Below, one piece after another: positions 1 through 8,145 of a stretch of DNA of 64,000 nucleotides. The notes beneath the pieces are model-generated. The model worked only from the letters and a program-made list of their open reading frames with translations, ran no database searches and had not been told where the DNA came from. How positions within the stretch are numbered: position 1 is the first letter of the stretch; every line of letters starts with the position of its first letter. A program made the translations under genes and the position numbers. Origin of the DNA: UKL13-3 sp040387195 (GTDB lineage Bacteria > Bacteroidota > Bacteroidia > UKL13-3); assembly GCA_040387195.1 (NCBI GenBank), contig JAZKEF010000002.1:186001-250000 (forward strand), written 5' to 3'.

Positions 1-2
1 CC

Positions 3-119
3 ATATTGGCTAAAAAACAGAGCCCGTTAATGATGAGCAGGTTTTTAACTACGATGGGTATGATGGAAAAGCCGGAACGGAATGAACTCATGTATGAAAT
101 GTATAAGGTTCAAAAATAA
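3..119 (+). CDS. C-terminal end of an unidentified protein (partial)
   Basis: An open frame enters from the left window edge and stops at 117-119, giving the last 38 residues of a protein. The tail is methionine-rich and ends in a charged segment (KPERNELMYEMYKVQK). I do not recognise the family from so short a piece. It is followed directly by a strong hairpin and converges on rpoD. The frame is supported only by its openness and by the terminator placed right after the stop. Confidence 0.5.
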   Translation: MLAKKQSPLMMSRFLTTMGMMEKPERNELMYEMYKVQK

Positions 120-120
120 A

Positions 121-150
121 AAAATAGCTGTCATTGCTGACAGCTATTTT
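121..150. terminator. Bidirectional intrinsic terminator
   Basis: A perfect 13-bp stem (121-133 with 138-150) has a 4-nt TTGC loop. The stem begins with AAAA and ends with TTTT, so it can work in both directions, between the converging partial gene and rpoD. Confidence 0.85.
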
Positions 151-202
151 CGGTAATACTTATAAACAACCGCAACGAAAGGTATCGTGGGCTGAACACT
201 TT

Positions 203-1066
203 TTATCCAAGGTATGCTTTCAGGATTTTGCTTTTCGAAGATTTACGCAACCTGCGAAGTGCTTTTTCCTTAATCTGGCGAACACGTTCGCGCGTTAAAC
301 CAATCTTTTCACTGATATCTTCCAACGTATGTGCCGGACCGCCATCCAATCCGTAGTAGAATTTCAACACGTCTTTCTCTTTTTCGGAAAGCGTTGAAAT
401 AACACGGTTGATTTCCTTTTGCAGCGATTCGTTAATCAACTGAACATCGGGGCGAGGCTCATCGTTGCTATCCAAAATTCCTAATAAGGTATTGTCTTCA
501 CCATCTGTTAACGGTGCATCAATTGATAAGTGACGACCTGTTGAACGCATTGCATTTTCAACTTCCTGAATCGGAATTTCCATTTCAATTGCAATTTCTT
601 CAACTGTTGGTTCACGCTCCAACCGTTGCTCCAGTTTTGCAGCTGTGCTACCAATACGACCAATAGAACCTACTTTATTCAATGGCAAACGAACAATACG
701 GGATTGATCGGCCAAAGCCTGAAGGATTGACTGACGAATCCACCATACTGCGTATGAGATGAATTTAAATCCACGCGTTTCATCAAAACGTTTAGCTGCT
801 TTAATCAAACCTAAGTTTCCCTCGTTAATTAAATCCCCCAACGTTAATCCCTGGTTTTGGTATTGTTTTGAAACGGAAACAACGAAACGTAAGTTTGCGT
901 TTACCAATCTCTCCAACGCCACCTGGTCGCCCTCACGTATCCTGCGCGCCAATTCAACCTCTTCCTGAGCGTCAATCATTGGAACTTTACTGATCTCGTT
1001 AAGGTATTTATCGAGTGATTTGCTTTCGCGGTTGGTAAACTGTTTGCTAATTTTGAGCTGCCTCAT
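203..1066 (-). CDS. rpoD: Primary sigma factor RpoD (sigma-70, Bacteroidota type)
   Basis: This is the housekeeping sigma subunit of RNA polymerase. The 287-residue length and lack of region 1.1 fit the short primary sigma of Bacteroidota. Region 1.2 is at about residues 17-47, region 2 at about 63-117 (including the YAVWWIRQ core-binding/-10 melting segment), region 3 in the middle, and a region 4 helix-turn-helix at about 245-275 (TLEDISEKIGLTRERVRQIK). The ATG start gives the usual MRQLKI N-terminus. The gene stands alone and converges on the upstream partial gene across a terminator. This factor explains the TAnnTTTG-type -7 elements seen elsewhere in the window. Confidence 0.97.
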   Translation of the reverse strand: MRQLKISKQFTNRESKSLDKYLNEISKVPMIDAQEEVELARRIREGDQVALERLVNANLRFVVSVSKQYQNQGLTLGDLINEGNLGLIKAAKRFDETRGFKFISYAVWWIRQSILQALADQSRIVRLPLNKVGSIGRIGSTAAKLEQRLEREPTVEEIAIEMEIPIQEVENAMRSTGRHLSIDAPLTDGEDNTLLGILDSNDEPRPDVQLINESLQKEINRVISTLSEKEKDVLKFYYGLDGGPAHTLEDISEKIGLTRERVRQIKEKALRRLRKSSKSKILKAYLG

Positions 1067-1322
1067 ATCTTTATATAACTCTCTTTCTTTTTAAAAGGAT
1101 TGCGAATTTCGAGAAAAGATAACGTTTTTTAACACAATGTCAACAAGATACCCACAATTATTTAGCCAACAGATACTTACAATAGGTGATTTTAATCAAC
1201 CCGAACTAAACGCAGTTTGGCGAGGTGTTTGTTAATAGCGGCTTCGCGGAGCTTTTACTCTTGTTGGTTTAACGATTACCTCTCGAAAATCTGTATCTTC
1301 GGTTCCTTAAATAAATCTAAAA

Positions 1323-1667
1323 ATGGCTGAATATCCTCCGTGTCCGTCCTGCAAATCAACTTACACTTACGAACTGGGCGAATTGCTGGCCTGCCCTGAA
1401 TGCGGCCATGAGTGGAGTATTCAAACAGCCGAAACTGCCAGCGCAGATGAGGGATTGGTGGTGAAGGACAGCAATGGAACCATCCTGCAAAATGGTGATT
1501 CGGTAACGATTATCAAGAACCTTCCTGTAAAAGGTTCTCCAAAAGATATTAAAGCCGGTACCAAAGTGAAAAACATCCGTTTGGTAGAAGGCGATCACAA
1601 TATCGACTGCAAAATTGACGGCTTTGGTTCAATGGCGTTAAAGTCGGAGTTTGTTAAGAAAGCTTAA
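1323..1667 (+). CDS. yjdM: Zinc-ribbon protein of the PhnA/YjdM family
   Basis: This 114-residue cytoplasmic protein has an N-terminal zinc ribbon (CPSC at 7-10 and CPEC at 24-27) followed by the conserved KDSNGTILQNGD segment and a small SH3-like beta domain, the standard YjdM/PhnA architecture and length. Despite the historical name it is not a phosphonoacetate hydrolase, and its function is poorly known. It is monocistronic. A -7-like TATCTTCG lies just upstream. The assignment is confident at family level only. Confidence 0.9.
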   Translation: MAEYPPCPSCKSTYTYELGELLACPECGHEWSIQTAETASADEGLVVKDSNGTILQNGDSVTIIKNLPVKGSPKDIKAGTKVKNIRLVEGDHNIDCKIDGFGSMALKSEFVKKA

Positions 1668-1791
1668 TTCTCCCGGGTCTTCCATTAATGATAAGTCATA
1701 GAATGCGCTAATTTATAATTGAATTTGCGTAATCTTCTGTTTAATTATTCTGTTGCGAAATGCTGGTTTAAATGACTACCGCGATGTCTAT

Positions 1792-3951
1792 TTAGCTTAA
1801 TAAATTAAACACCAGCAAACTGCTTAGGTATGCAAGTGCGGTCATGTATACAAACTGTATCACTGCCCATTTCCAGCTTTTTGTTTCGGTTTGCACCACA
1901 CTCACTGTGCTCATACATTGTAGTGCAAATGCATAAAACACCATCAGTGATAATACTGTAGCGACTGAAAATACAGGCTTTCCGGTAACGGGGTCCTTTT
2001 CGTTGCTCATCTTGGTGCGGATGGATTGTAGATCCGCAACATCTCCTCCCACGCTGTAAATGGTGCTCATCGTTCCTACAAACACTTCGCGTGCGGCAAG
2101 GGAAGTGAGTAGGGCAATCCCAATTTTCCAATCAAACCCGATAGGCTTAATCACCGGCTCAATGAACTTGCCGAATTCCCCCGCATAAGATGCCTGCAAT
2201 TTTTCCGTATTCTTTTGAGTAGCCAATTCTTCAACCGTAAAAGGTTGGTTGGTTTCAGTTGCCATTGTGAGGTATTTTTCATCAATGCGTTTCATGTTAT
2301 CCCTGGGGCCAAATGATGCCAATGCCCACAATATGATAGAGACTGCCACTATGATTTTTCCGGCACCCCAAACAAATGCCGAACCTTTGTCATACAGTGT
2401 GATGAGCAGATTGTGAACAATGGGGAGCTTGTAGCTTGGCAGCTCCATCAGAAAAAAGTTTTTGCGTTCGGCCTTAATGAAAAATTTAAACATAAAAGCA
2501 CTGAACAATGCTGCCGCAAAACCAAGCAGGTACATTAGCATCAGTATGATTCCATGCAGGTTAAACGGCCCCCATTTTGCGTCTTCCGGAATCAACATGG
2601 CAATCAGCAGGGTATATACCGGCAAACGGGCACTACAACTCATCAACGGAGTAACCAATATGGTAATGAGTTTTTCCTTTTTGTTCTCGATGCTGCGGGT
2701 GGCCATGATGCTTGGAACAGCGCATGCCATTCCGCTGATTAACGGAACAATTGATTTACCATTCATTCCAAACGGACGCATGATGCGATCCATGATAAAC
2801 CCTACACGGGCCATGTACCCAACATCTTCGAGAATAGCAATAAAGGCAAACAGGATAATAATTTGCGGCAAAAACACCATTACACCGCTTAATCCTGCCA
2901 GTACACCATGCACCAGCAAATCATTTAACACTCCTGCAGGTAAGGTACTTTCAACCCACTCCGAAGATTTTAAAAACCCGTATTCAACCCACTCCATGGG
3001 AACTGTGCTCCAGGAAAAAATAGCCTGAAACACCATGAACAATAATCCCAAAAAGATAGCAATACCGGCAAACCGATGTGTTACTATTTTATCTGCCTTT
3101 TGCGTGAAGGAACGTGCCAACGCGCCCGGTTTTTCTTTGCGGCTCATCCTCACGGCTGTATCAATCATGTGGTAGCGTTCCAGAATTTCCTTCTCCTGAA
3201 AAGCACGTGCATCAAACTGATGACGTTCAAAAATTTCTCTGATCTGTTTGGATTTGGTGCTGATTAAATGTGCGGCATTAATCGCATACTGCAAGGCCGC
3301 ATAATGGTTGCGCTTATCGGTAAACTCACTTATCTCATCCAAAAATTTCGTATCCAGAAAGTCGAGCGAGAAATATTTTACGCGATTGCGAACATGCTCA
3401 TCGAGTAACTTTTCTTTAATTTCTTTTACACCAATACGTTTGCGGGCGTTGATGGAAAGCACCGGAATATTAAGGGCTTCCGATAATACCTTTTCATCAT
3501 AAAAAATCCCTTTCCGCTCTGCAAGGTCAACCATATTGAGCGCCAGAATTACCGGAACACCCAAATCGGCTACCTGGGTAAGCAGCAATAAATTTCTTTT
3601 GAGATTGGAAGCATCGGCAATAAACAATACCAGATCGGGGAAGTTGGTTTCGGATTTGTTGCGCAACAATTCATACGTTACCAGCTCATCAGCCGACTTT
3701 GGATACAGGCTGTACGTACCCGGTAAATCTATAATCTGAGCTGTAATGTCGGAACTGAGTTTTGTGGTTCCGGTTTTTTTCTCAACCGTGGTTCCCGGGA
3801 AATTACTCACCTTATAATTTAAACCCGTGAGCGCATTAAACAAAGATGTTTTACCGCTGTTCGGATTACCAACCAATGCAACCGTGAGTTCCTGTTTCAA
3901 AAGCCTGTCTATTTCAGTGTTGGGTTTTGGCTGAACTGCCGAAAACACCAA
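1792..3951 (-). CDS. feoB: Ferrous iron transporter FeoB
   Basis: This is the inner-membrane Fe(II) uptake protein with a cytosolic GTPase. The N-terminal G domain shows the P-loop GNPNSGKT at 28-35, then NFPGTT, DLPGTYSL and NMVD (G2-G4). The C-terminal half holds the Gate-type membrane segments, including GMACAVPSIMATR and TPLMSCSARLPVY, whose cysteines are characteristic of FeoB. At 719 residues it is normal length. It lies 12 nt downstream of feoA on the same strand, so the two are surely co-transcribed. Confidence 0.97.
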   Translation of the reverse strand: MVFSAVQPKPNTEIDRLLKQELTVALVGNPNSGKTSLFNALTGLNYKVSNFPGTTVEKKTGTTKLSSDITAQIIDLPGTYSLYPKSADELVTYELLRNKSETNFPDLVLFIADASNLKRNLLLLTQVADLGVPVILALNMVDLAERKGIFYDEKVLSEALNIPVLSINARKRIGVKEIKEKLLDEHVRNRVKYFSLDFLDTKFLDEISEFTDKRNHYAALQYAINAAHLISTKSKQIREIFERHQFDARAFQEKEILERYHMIDTAVRMSRKEKPGALARSFTQKADKIVTHRFAGIAIFLGLLFMVFQAIFSWSTVPMEWVEYGFLKSSEWVESTLPAGVLNDLLVHGVLAGLSGVMVFLPQIIILFAFIAILEDVGYMARVGFIMDRIMRPFGMNGKSIVPLISGMACAVPSIMATRSIENKKEKLITILVTPLMSCSARLPVYTLLIAMLIPEDAKWGPFNLHGIILMLMYLLGFAAALFSAFMFKFFIKAERKNFFLMELPSYKLPIVHNLLITLYDKGSAFVWGAGKIIVAVSIILWALASFGPRDNMKRIDEKYLTMATETNQPFTVEELATQKNTEKLQASYAGEFGKFIEPVIKPIGFDWKIGIALLTSLAAREVFVGTMSTIYSVGGDVADLQSIRTKMSNEKDPVTGKPVFSVATVLSLMVFYAFALQCMSTVSVVQTETKSWKWAVIQFVYMTALAYLSSLLVFNLLS

Positions 3952-3963
3952 ACGGATGAGTAC

Positions 3964-4185
3964 TTATTTTAATTTAACCATTACACAATCGGCATCTTCT
4001 AGGCGCAGACACATTTTGTATTCACCTACTCTAACAGCAATGGGATCTCCAAAAGGTGCAATATTTTCCAGTGCAACAATTTCGCCCGGTAACAGGCCCA
4101 TTTCGAGCAACTTTAACGAGAGCTCGTTATCATTAATCTGCTCCACCACTGCCTCTTGTCCGAACCTTAATTGTGATAGTCTCAT
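3964..4185 (-). CDS. feoA: Ferrous iron transport protein FeoA
   Basis: This 73-residue SH3-like cytoplasmic protein modulates the FeoB GTPase. The pattern LxxLxxG...LKLLEMGLLPGEIVALENIAPFGDPIAVRVG is typical of FeoA. It is the first gene of the feoAB operon and diverges from a glycosyltransferase gene at 4284. A -7-like TATTTTCG on the minus strand lies at 4239-4246. An imperfect inverted repeat in the shared upstream region could be a regulator site, but this is inference. Confidence 0.93.
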   Translation of the reverse strand: MRLSQLRFGQEAVVEQINDNELSLKLLEMGLLPGEIVALENIAPFGDPIAVRVGEYKMCLRLEDADCVMVKLK

Positions 4186-4226
4186 GGTTTGTTTTTAATG
4201 AAAACACCATCAAAACAATGCTCCCA

Positions 4227-4257
4227 TTTTTAAGACTGCGAAAATAATCTATTTTTG
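4227..4257 (+). promoter_or_regulatory. Putative promoter for the glycosyltransferase gene at 4284
   Basis: A perfect -7 element of the Bacteroidota consensus, TATTTTTG, lies at 4250-4257. It is preceded at 19 bp by TTTT at 4227-4230, close to the TTTG -33 element. The predicted leader is about 20 nt. The match is by pattern only. Confidence 0.45.
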
Positions 4258-4284
4258 GAATCAATCTAAATAAGATTTTTCGCA
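4237..4284. repeat. Imperfect inverted repeat in the feoA / glycosyltransferase divergent promoter
   Basis: TGCGAAAA at 4237-4244 is the exact reverse complement of TTTTCGCA at 4277-4284. The similarity continues imperfectly inward for about 18 nt on each side. The arms cover the -7 elements of both divergent promoters, so a regulator binding here could affect both genes. Confidence 0.45.
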
Positions 4285-5150
4285 TGAAATTGGTTGGTTT
4301 CACTATTGTTCGCAATGCACTCAAGTATGATTATCCAATTGTGGAATCCATTCGCAGTATTTTGCCGATTGTTGATGAGTATGTGGTAGCCGTTGGAAAT
4401 TCCGAAGACGAAACCCGCAAATTGATCGAGTCCATTGGTTCTCCCAAAATACGGATTATTGATACGGTATGGGACGACAGTTTGCGCGAGGGCGGACGTG
4501 TACTTGCCGAAGAAACCAATAAAGCATTTGATGCCATTACCGATGCCGACTGGTGTTTTTACCTACAGGGCGATGAAGTGGTGCATGAAAAATACCATGC
4601 CGAAATTGTGAAAAGCTGCGAGAAGTATGTATCACAAGAAGAGGTTGATGGATTGCTGTTTAAGTACGAACATTTTTATGGCAGCTATGATTACATAGGC
4701 GATTCACGCACTTGGTACCGCAACGAAATCCGCATTATCCGCAATGATAAAAACATCCGCTCCTATCGCGATGCACAGGGGTTTAGAAAGAATGGAGAGA
4801 AGCTGAAAGTAAAAGCCATTGATGCCTACATTTTTCATTACGGGTGGGTGAAAGATCCTCGCTTTCAGCAAGCCAAACAGGAGAATTTTCACAAAATGTG
4901 GCATGATGATTCGTGGGTAAAAGAAAATGTAGCAGAAGCCAATGCATATGATTATTCTATGATCGATTCACTCCAAAAATTTGCCGGAACGCATCCGGGT
5001 GTGATGACGGAGCGATTGAAACGCATGAACTGGAACTTCAGCTGGGATGTGGGTAAGAAGAAGTTTAAACTGAAAGACTGGTTGTTGTATGCCATTGAAA
5101 AGCGAACCGGTGTACGGTTGTTTGAGTATAAGAACTACAAGGTCATTTAA
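4284..5150 (+). CDS. Glycosyltransferase family 2 protein
   Basis: This 288-residue GT-A fold enzyme is of the type common in Bacteroidota that begins FTIVRNA..YDYPIVESI. A nucleotide-binding region with DADWCFYLQGDEVVHE (about residues 86-101) takes the place of the usual DxD region. There is no signal peptide or membrane segment, so it is probably cytosolic and acts in cell-surface glycan synthesis; the donor and acceptor cannot be read. It is a single gene away from the main polysaccharide locus, converging on a decayed gene. Confidence 0.85.
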   Translation: MKLVGFTIVRNALKYDYPIVESIRSILPIVDEYVVAVGNSEDETRKLIESIGSPKIRIIDTVWDDSLREGGRVLAEETNKAFDAITDADWCFYLQGDEVVHEKYHAEIVKSCEKYVSQEEVDGLLFKYEHFYGSYDYIGDSRTWYRNEIRIIRNDKNIRSYRDAQGFRKNGEKLKVKAIDAYIFHYGWVKDPRFQQAKQENFHKMWHDDSWVKENVAEANAYDYSMIDSLQKFAGTHPGVMTERLKRMNWNFSWDVGKKKFKLKDWLLYAIEKRTGVRLFEYKNYKVI

Positions 5151-5152
5151 TC

Positions 5153-5538
5153 TTAACAATCCGCTGGAAATCCTTCCCCCCAAGACAGTGAAAAATCACA
5201 GCTAGGGTTTCCCGTTGATCCCGCAAATTGCGTAGACAAGTCATGGAAGTAACAACTATCTCCGGAAGAGATAACCTCAGTAAGTGTTGTGTGAATATAT
5301 TCAAAAGGAGATGCAAGCGTTAGCCCAAGATAATTGGATATATTGGATTGTTTCCGATAAAAGTCAACAGTGTTTATGGCGCCCCAACTGCTTATGTTTT
5401 TTATAGAAGTAGAATTCGTTGTTTCAAACAAGGGTGTTGTGCTTTCAAAGTCTCCGTTAGGCACAAGCTGCTGGCCGAACGCACAGAAAAAGGCAGAACA
5501 ATGCTGACTATGAATAAGATTGTTCAGCCTTTTATCAT
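5153..5538 (-). pseudogene. Decayed remnant of a secreted/outer-membrane protein gene
   Basis: The minus-strand frame 5464-5153 reads QQLVPNGDFE... and then a 100-residue stretch. This opening is common directly after the signal peptide of Bacteroidota surface and OmpA-like proteins. The upstream part is broken. A plausible start (ATG, 5538) meets TGA after four codons, a hydrophobic stretch (ILFIVSIVLPF) lies in that first frame, and FFCAFGQQLVPNGDF lies in another, with A- and T-runs at the switch points. The reading frame stops after GEGFPADC right beside the neighbouring gene, so the C-terminus is also missing. It looks like a frameshifted, truncated leftover rather than a working gene. 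Confidence 0.5.
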
Positions 5539-5568
5539 GAATTTAGTTTCATTAGTGCCAAAGAAAAA

Positions 5569-6531
5569 CTAAGAAGTATACGCGTTCCAGATCAGCGCCA
5601 CATTAAGCAGAATATACACAGCCAGCAAAACACGCGAAGCAATGCGGTCAAAATGTTTTACCTCGTGCGGGTTGCCTTTTTTGATGAGCTTGAGCACATA
5701 TGCAGAGCATGCCACTACGGCAAACACAAAGGCCATGGTAAGTCCGTGCAGGGAATCCACCAGCGTAAAGGAAGTGCTTTCGGGCAAGGCGGAATCTACG
5801 ATATACTTGTTTCCAATTACGGCAAACAATGAACCCACGCTTAAGCTGAACCGTGAATCCACATTATCGGGATTAATGAAAAAACACAGGTACGATAACA
5901 GGAACGAAACATACATGCCCAGGAATAATTTAAGGAACAAACTCCAGGGCTCGCGGTCCATCACAATCTGCATGCGGAACACGCTGAAGTCGGTTTCCGG
6001 TTTGTCGAGCTCAGGGTCGCCAAAACCTGTTTGGTAAGTTTTGGTGCCTGTGCTTATTCTAAAACTATCGGGGTTGATCTTCCATCCCGAGGTAGTCCAC
6101 TTGGAATAATGTTCACCCACCGTATCTTCCACAAACACCAGCGAGTCGGAATCATATTGGGAGTTTTCGATGGAAAAGCGCAACTTCTGGTGGTCGAAAG
6201 GGAAGTTCTGAATCTTCCAGTTGTCTTTCATCACACACTGCAGTTTCATAAGCATATAGATGCGGCCATCGTCCAGCGTATCTACGTTGTAGTAGGACTT
6301 GTCAACCTCTTTGGCCATGGGCACTTCAAGGTATCTGGAAAAATCGAAATCGGCATTCCGATATTTAAACCACACCCACATGCTAATGGTATATTCCTTA
6401 TCCTTAAAATCAATATTGTGTACACTGTTGATGTAGAGGCCAACAGAAACTGTATCGGGCGCAATCTTTTCTTCTGCAAAAGCGTGTTGGAAACAAAACA
6501 GGGGCAGGCAAAAAAATAATAATTTTTTCAT
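5569..6531 (-). CDS. Pentameric ligand-gated ion channel homologue (Cys-loop receptor-like)
   Basis: This 320-residue protein has a signal peptide (MKKLLFFCLPLFCFQHAFA), a beta-rich extracellular domain and four C-terminal membrane helices at about 196-219, 226-246, 256-280 and 297-316. The hallmark is FPFDHQKLRFSIE at about 110-122, matching the FPFD motif of the prokaryotic Cys-loop superfamily (GLIC/ELIC relatives). WVWFKYRNADFDF also fits the ligand-binding fold. There is no Cys pair around FPFD, as usual in bacteria. I chose the ATG at 6531 because it opens the signal peptide; the longer frame to 6627 adds 32 unlikely residues. The ligand and ion are unknown. It stands alone. Confidence 0.75.
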   Translation of the reverse strand: MKKLLFFCLPLFCFQHAFAEEKIAPDTVSVGLYINSVHNIDFKDKEYTISMWVWFKYRNADFDFSRYLEVPMAKEVDKSYYNVDTLDDGRIYMLMKLQCVMKDNWKIQNFPFDHQKLRFSIENSQYDSDSLVFVEDTVGEHYSKWTTSGWKINPDSFRISTGTKTYQTGFGDPELDKPETDFSVFRMQIVMDREPWSLFLKLFLGMYVSFLLSYLCFFINPDNVDSRFSLSVGSLFAVIGNKYIVDSALPESTSFTLVDSLHGLTMAFVFAVVACSAYVLKLIKKGNPHEVKHFDRIASRVLLAVYILLNVALIWNAYTS

Positions 6532-6657
6532 GGGAAGACAGCAATTGAAGTCTCCCGAAAGTATGAAATATTCTCTGAAATGTATCAGCGTGCTTTGGGT
6601 TATTTCCGCTTCGCAGGGCTTAGACACCTTACATTCTGCTTTAATTGTGCGTTACCT

Positions 6658-6700
6658 GCGGTGGGTGAGCGGTCCGATAACTATCGGACGAAACCACCGC
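6658..6700. repeat. Nested inverted repeat with TATCGGAC core
   Basis: The inner arms GTCCGATA/TATCGGAC (6672-6689, 2-nt centre) are perfect. The outer arms GCGGTGG (6658-6664) and CCACCGC (6694-6700) are also perfect. It lies between the porin and the channel gene, with a 7-bp-period array 68 nt further on. It resembles REP-like intergenic palindromes. It could also act as a weak transcription stop for the porin. Confidence 0.6.
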
Positions 6701-6767
6701 GCGACAAGGCATAGAACACCAACGCATATAAATATCCGCTAATGCATCGGACTTTAATCCCACATTC

Positions 6768-6795
6768 AATCCGCAATCCAAAATCCGATATCCGG
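6768..6795. repeat. Heptad-period array 1
   Basis: Four consecutive 7-mers follow each other without gaps: AATCCGC, AATCCAA, AATCCGA, TATCCGG. It lies 18 nt past the 3' end of the porin gene. Related arrays are at 11619, 38450, 44871 and 56950. Confidence 0.65.
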
Positions 6796-6812
6796 CAATG
6801 GAGCCTCTAGGG

Positions 6813-8105
6813 TTAGAAATTCAATTGTGCCTGGATGCGCAGGAGTTGTCCTTTTTGGTGGTTGTTTTGCAATGCGAAGTCTTCGAACTTGCGGTCCGAC
6901 ATAGTATACATTACCACCAGCTCGAAAGTTTTGAAGGGTTGCCATTCTAAACCAAGCTCATAGTCCTCTACATTGTAGCTGCGGGCATCCTTTTCAAACT
7001 TCTTACCACCATCATACACCGTATAGCGTGCAAACGGGAAGAACAGTTGGGTATTGTATTTGATCATGTAGTTCACCAATACATATCCTCCGCTCAGGTT
7101 TTGAGTTTCGATGGCTTTGGTGGTTTTATTAAACTCCGGTCCTTTACCGATATTGTATTCGGCCTGCACCCCGAACGGTTTCGGGTATAAGATTACGGAT
7201 GCAGCAGCACGCTGGTCAAGATAGGTGAGGTTGGTAACAGAACCTACGCCTTTGGTAAGTTGATCGGTGTATAAGGTATACTTTCCGGTGTAGGCCTGCA
7301 CACCCAATTCTAAAATCTGTTTGTTGAACTGAAACGGATACGATAAACGCGATACATAATGCAATTCATCATTTGCTTCCGGCTTGTTGGCTGTTTGTCC
7401 GTTGTAGGCACCCAATGCAAACACACCATAGTCCCCACTGCCCTTTAATCCATCACGCACCAGCGAAGCAAACAAGTCGCGGGTTTTTTTAGGGGCCCAG
7501 TAAAAGAACACACCTAGGTCGCGCTCATTTGATACTGCACTGTTCAGGGCATCATTACGGTCAAGTGCCAGGCGGTTCTGGCTCGATTGCATATTTTCGA
7601 AACCATATGGAACCTTGCTTTGCCCGATGCGGAAACGGAACTCGTTGTTATCATCTAGTCCCACATCAACATATGCATCGCGCAACTGGCCAAAATGCAA
7701 GCCGCTAGTTGAAGCTGAGCTGGCAAAATCGGGCTGCACATAGAAATATACTTTTTTACTTACCTGACCAAAGAGAATGATCCGCATCCGCCTGATGAAA
7801 AACCCACCGTCCTGCCCCATCGACTTATCGCATTGTTCGCATTTTAACTGATCATTGGTTTCCAGCAAGCGGTTATAGCGCACCTGCATGTAGCCACGGA
7901 TGGAAACATTATCATACCAGTTTGATTTTTTCTCGGTAAACGTTACCGGTGATCCATTGGTATGTGGAGTGCTTCCCGAAGTAAGAGACGGTTGCGGTGT
8001 TACTGTTGCCGGAGGAGTGGTGCGTGTAGTATCCGTTTGGGCATGTACGTTTGAGCATAACAGGCCGGTACAAAACAATAGGGTCGTAAGTAGATGTTTC
8101 AACAT
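6813..8105 (-). CDS. Phosphate-selective porin (OprO/OprP family)
   Basis: This 430-residue outer-membrane beta-barrel has a clean signal peptide (cut after NVHAQ) and a low-complexity Thr/Pro-rich linker. The barrel contains FFIRRMRIILFGQV, YVQPDFA, LRDAYVDVGL and FRFRIGQSKVPYGFENMQSSQN, the conserved early strands of the porin O/P family, and ends in aromatic NF. It imports phosphate or polyphosphate in Pseudomonas relatives; the substrate here is inferred. The promoter region carries five 11-bp-spaced GTT(AA) blocks, which supports phosphate-starvation control. It is monocistronic. Confidence 0.88.
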   Translation of the reverse strand: MLKHLLTTLLFCTGLLCSNVHAQTDTTRTTPPATVTPQPSLTSGSTPHTNGSPVTFTEKKSNWYDNVSIRGYMQVRYNRLLETNDQLKCEQCDKSMGQDGGFFIRRMRIILFGQVSKKVYFYVQPDFASSASTSGLHFGQLRDAYVDVGLDDNNEFRFRIGQSKVPYGFENMQSSQNRLALDRNDALNSAVSNERDLGVFFYWAPKKTRDLFASLVRDGLKGSGDYGVFALGAYNGQTANKPEANDELHYVSRLSYPFQFNKQILELGVQAYTGKYTLYTDQLTKGVGSVTNLTYLDQRAAASVILYPKPFGVQAEYNIGKGPEFNKTTKAIETQNLSGGYVLVNYMIKYNTQLFFPFARYTVYDGGKKFEKDARSYNVEDYELGLEWQPFKTFELVVMYTMSDRKFEDFALQNNHQKGQLLRIQAQLNF

Positions 8106-8111
8106 TGGTTT

Positions 8112-8142
8112 AAGGGATATTCTGGTTTTTTAGTGTGGCAAA
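8112..8142 (-). promoter_or_regulatory. Putative promoter of the phosphate-type porin
   Basis: On the minus strand, TTTG (8142-8139) is followed after exactly 19 nt by TATCCCTT (8119-8112). This fits the Bacteroidota -33/-7 spacing, but the -7 box matches TAnnTTTG poorly. A weak -7 box beside an upstream activator array is what an activated promoter would look like. Confidence 0.4.
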
Positions 8143-8145
8143 TAT

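Noticed and set aside
1230..1255. Hairpin-like GCGGCTTCGCGG between rpoD and yjdM
   Set aside because: The stem is only 3 bp when paired properly, and no T-tract follows.
2462..3028. 188-codon plus-strand frame across feoB
   Set aside because: It is antisense to the well-supported feoB gene and its translation looks like a shadow, without a known domain.
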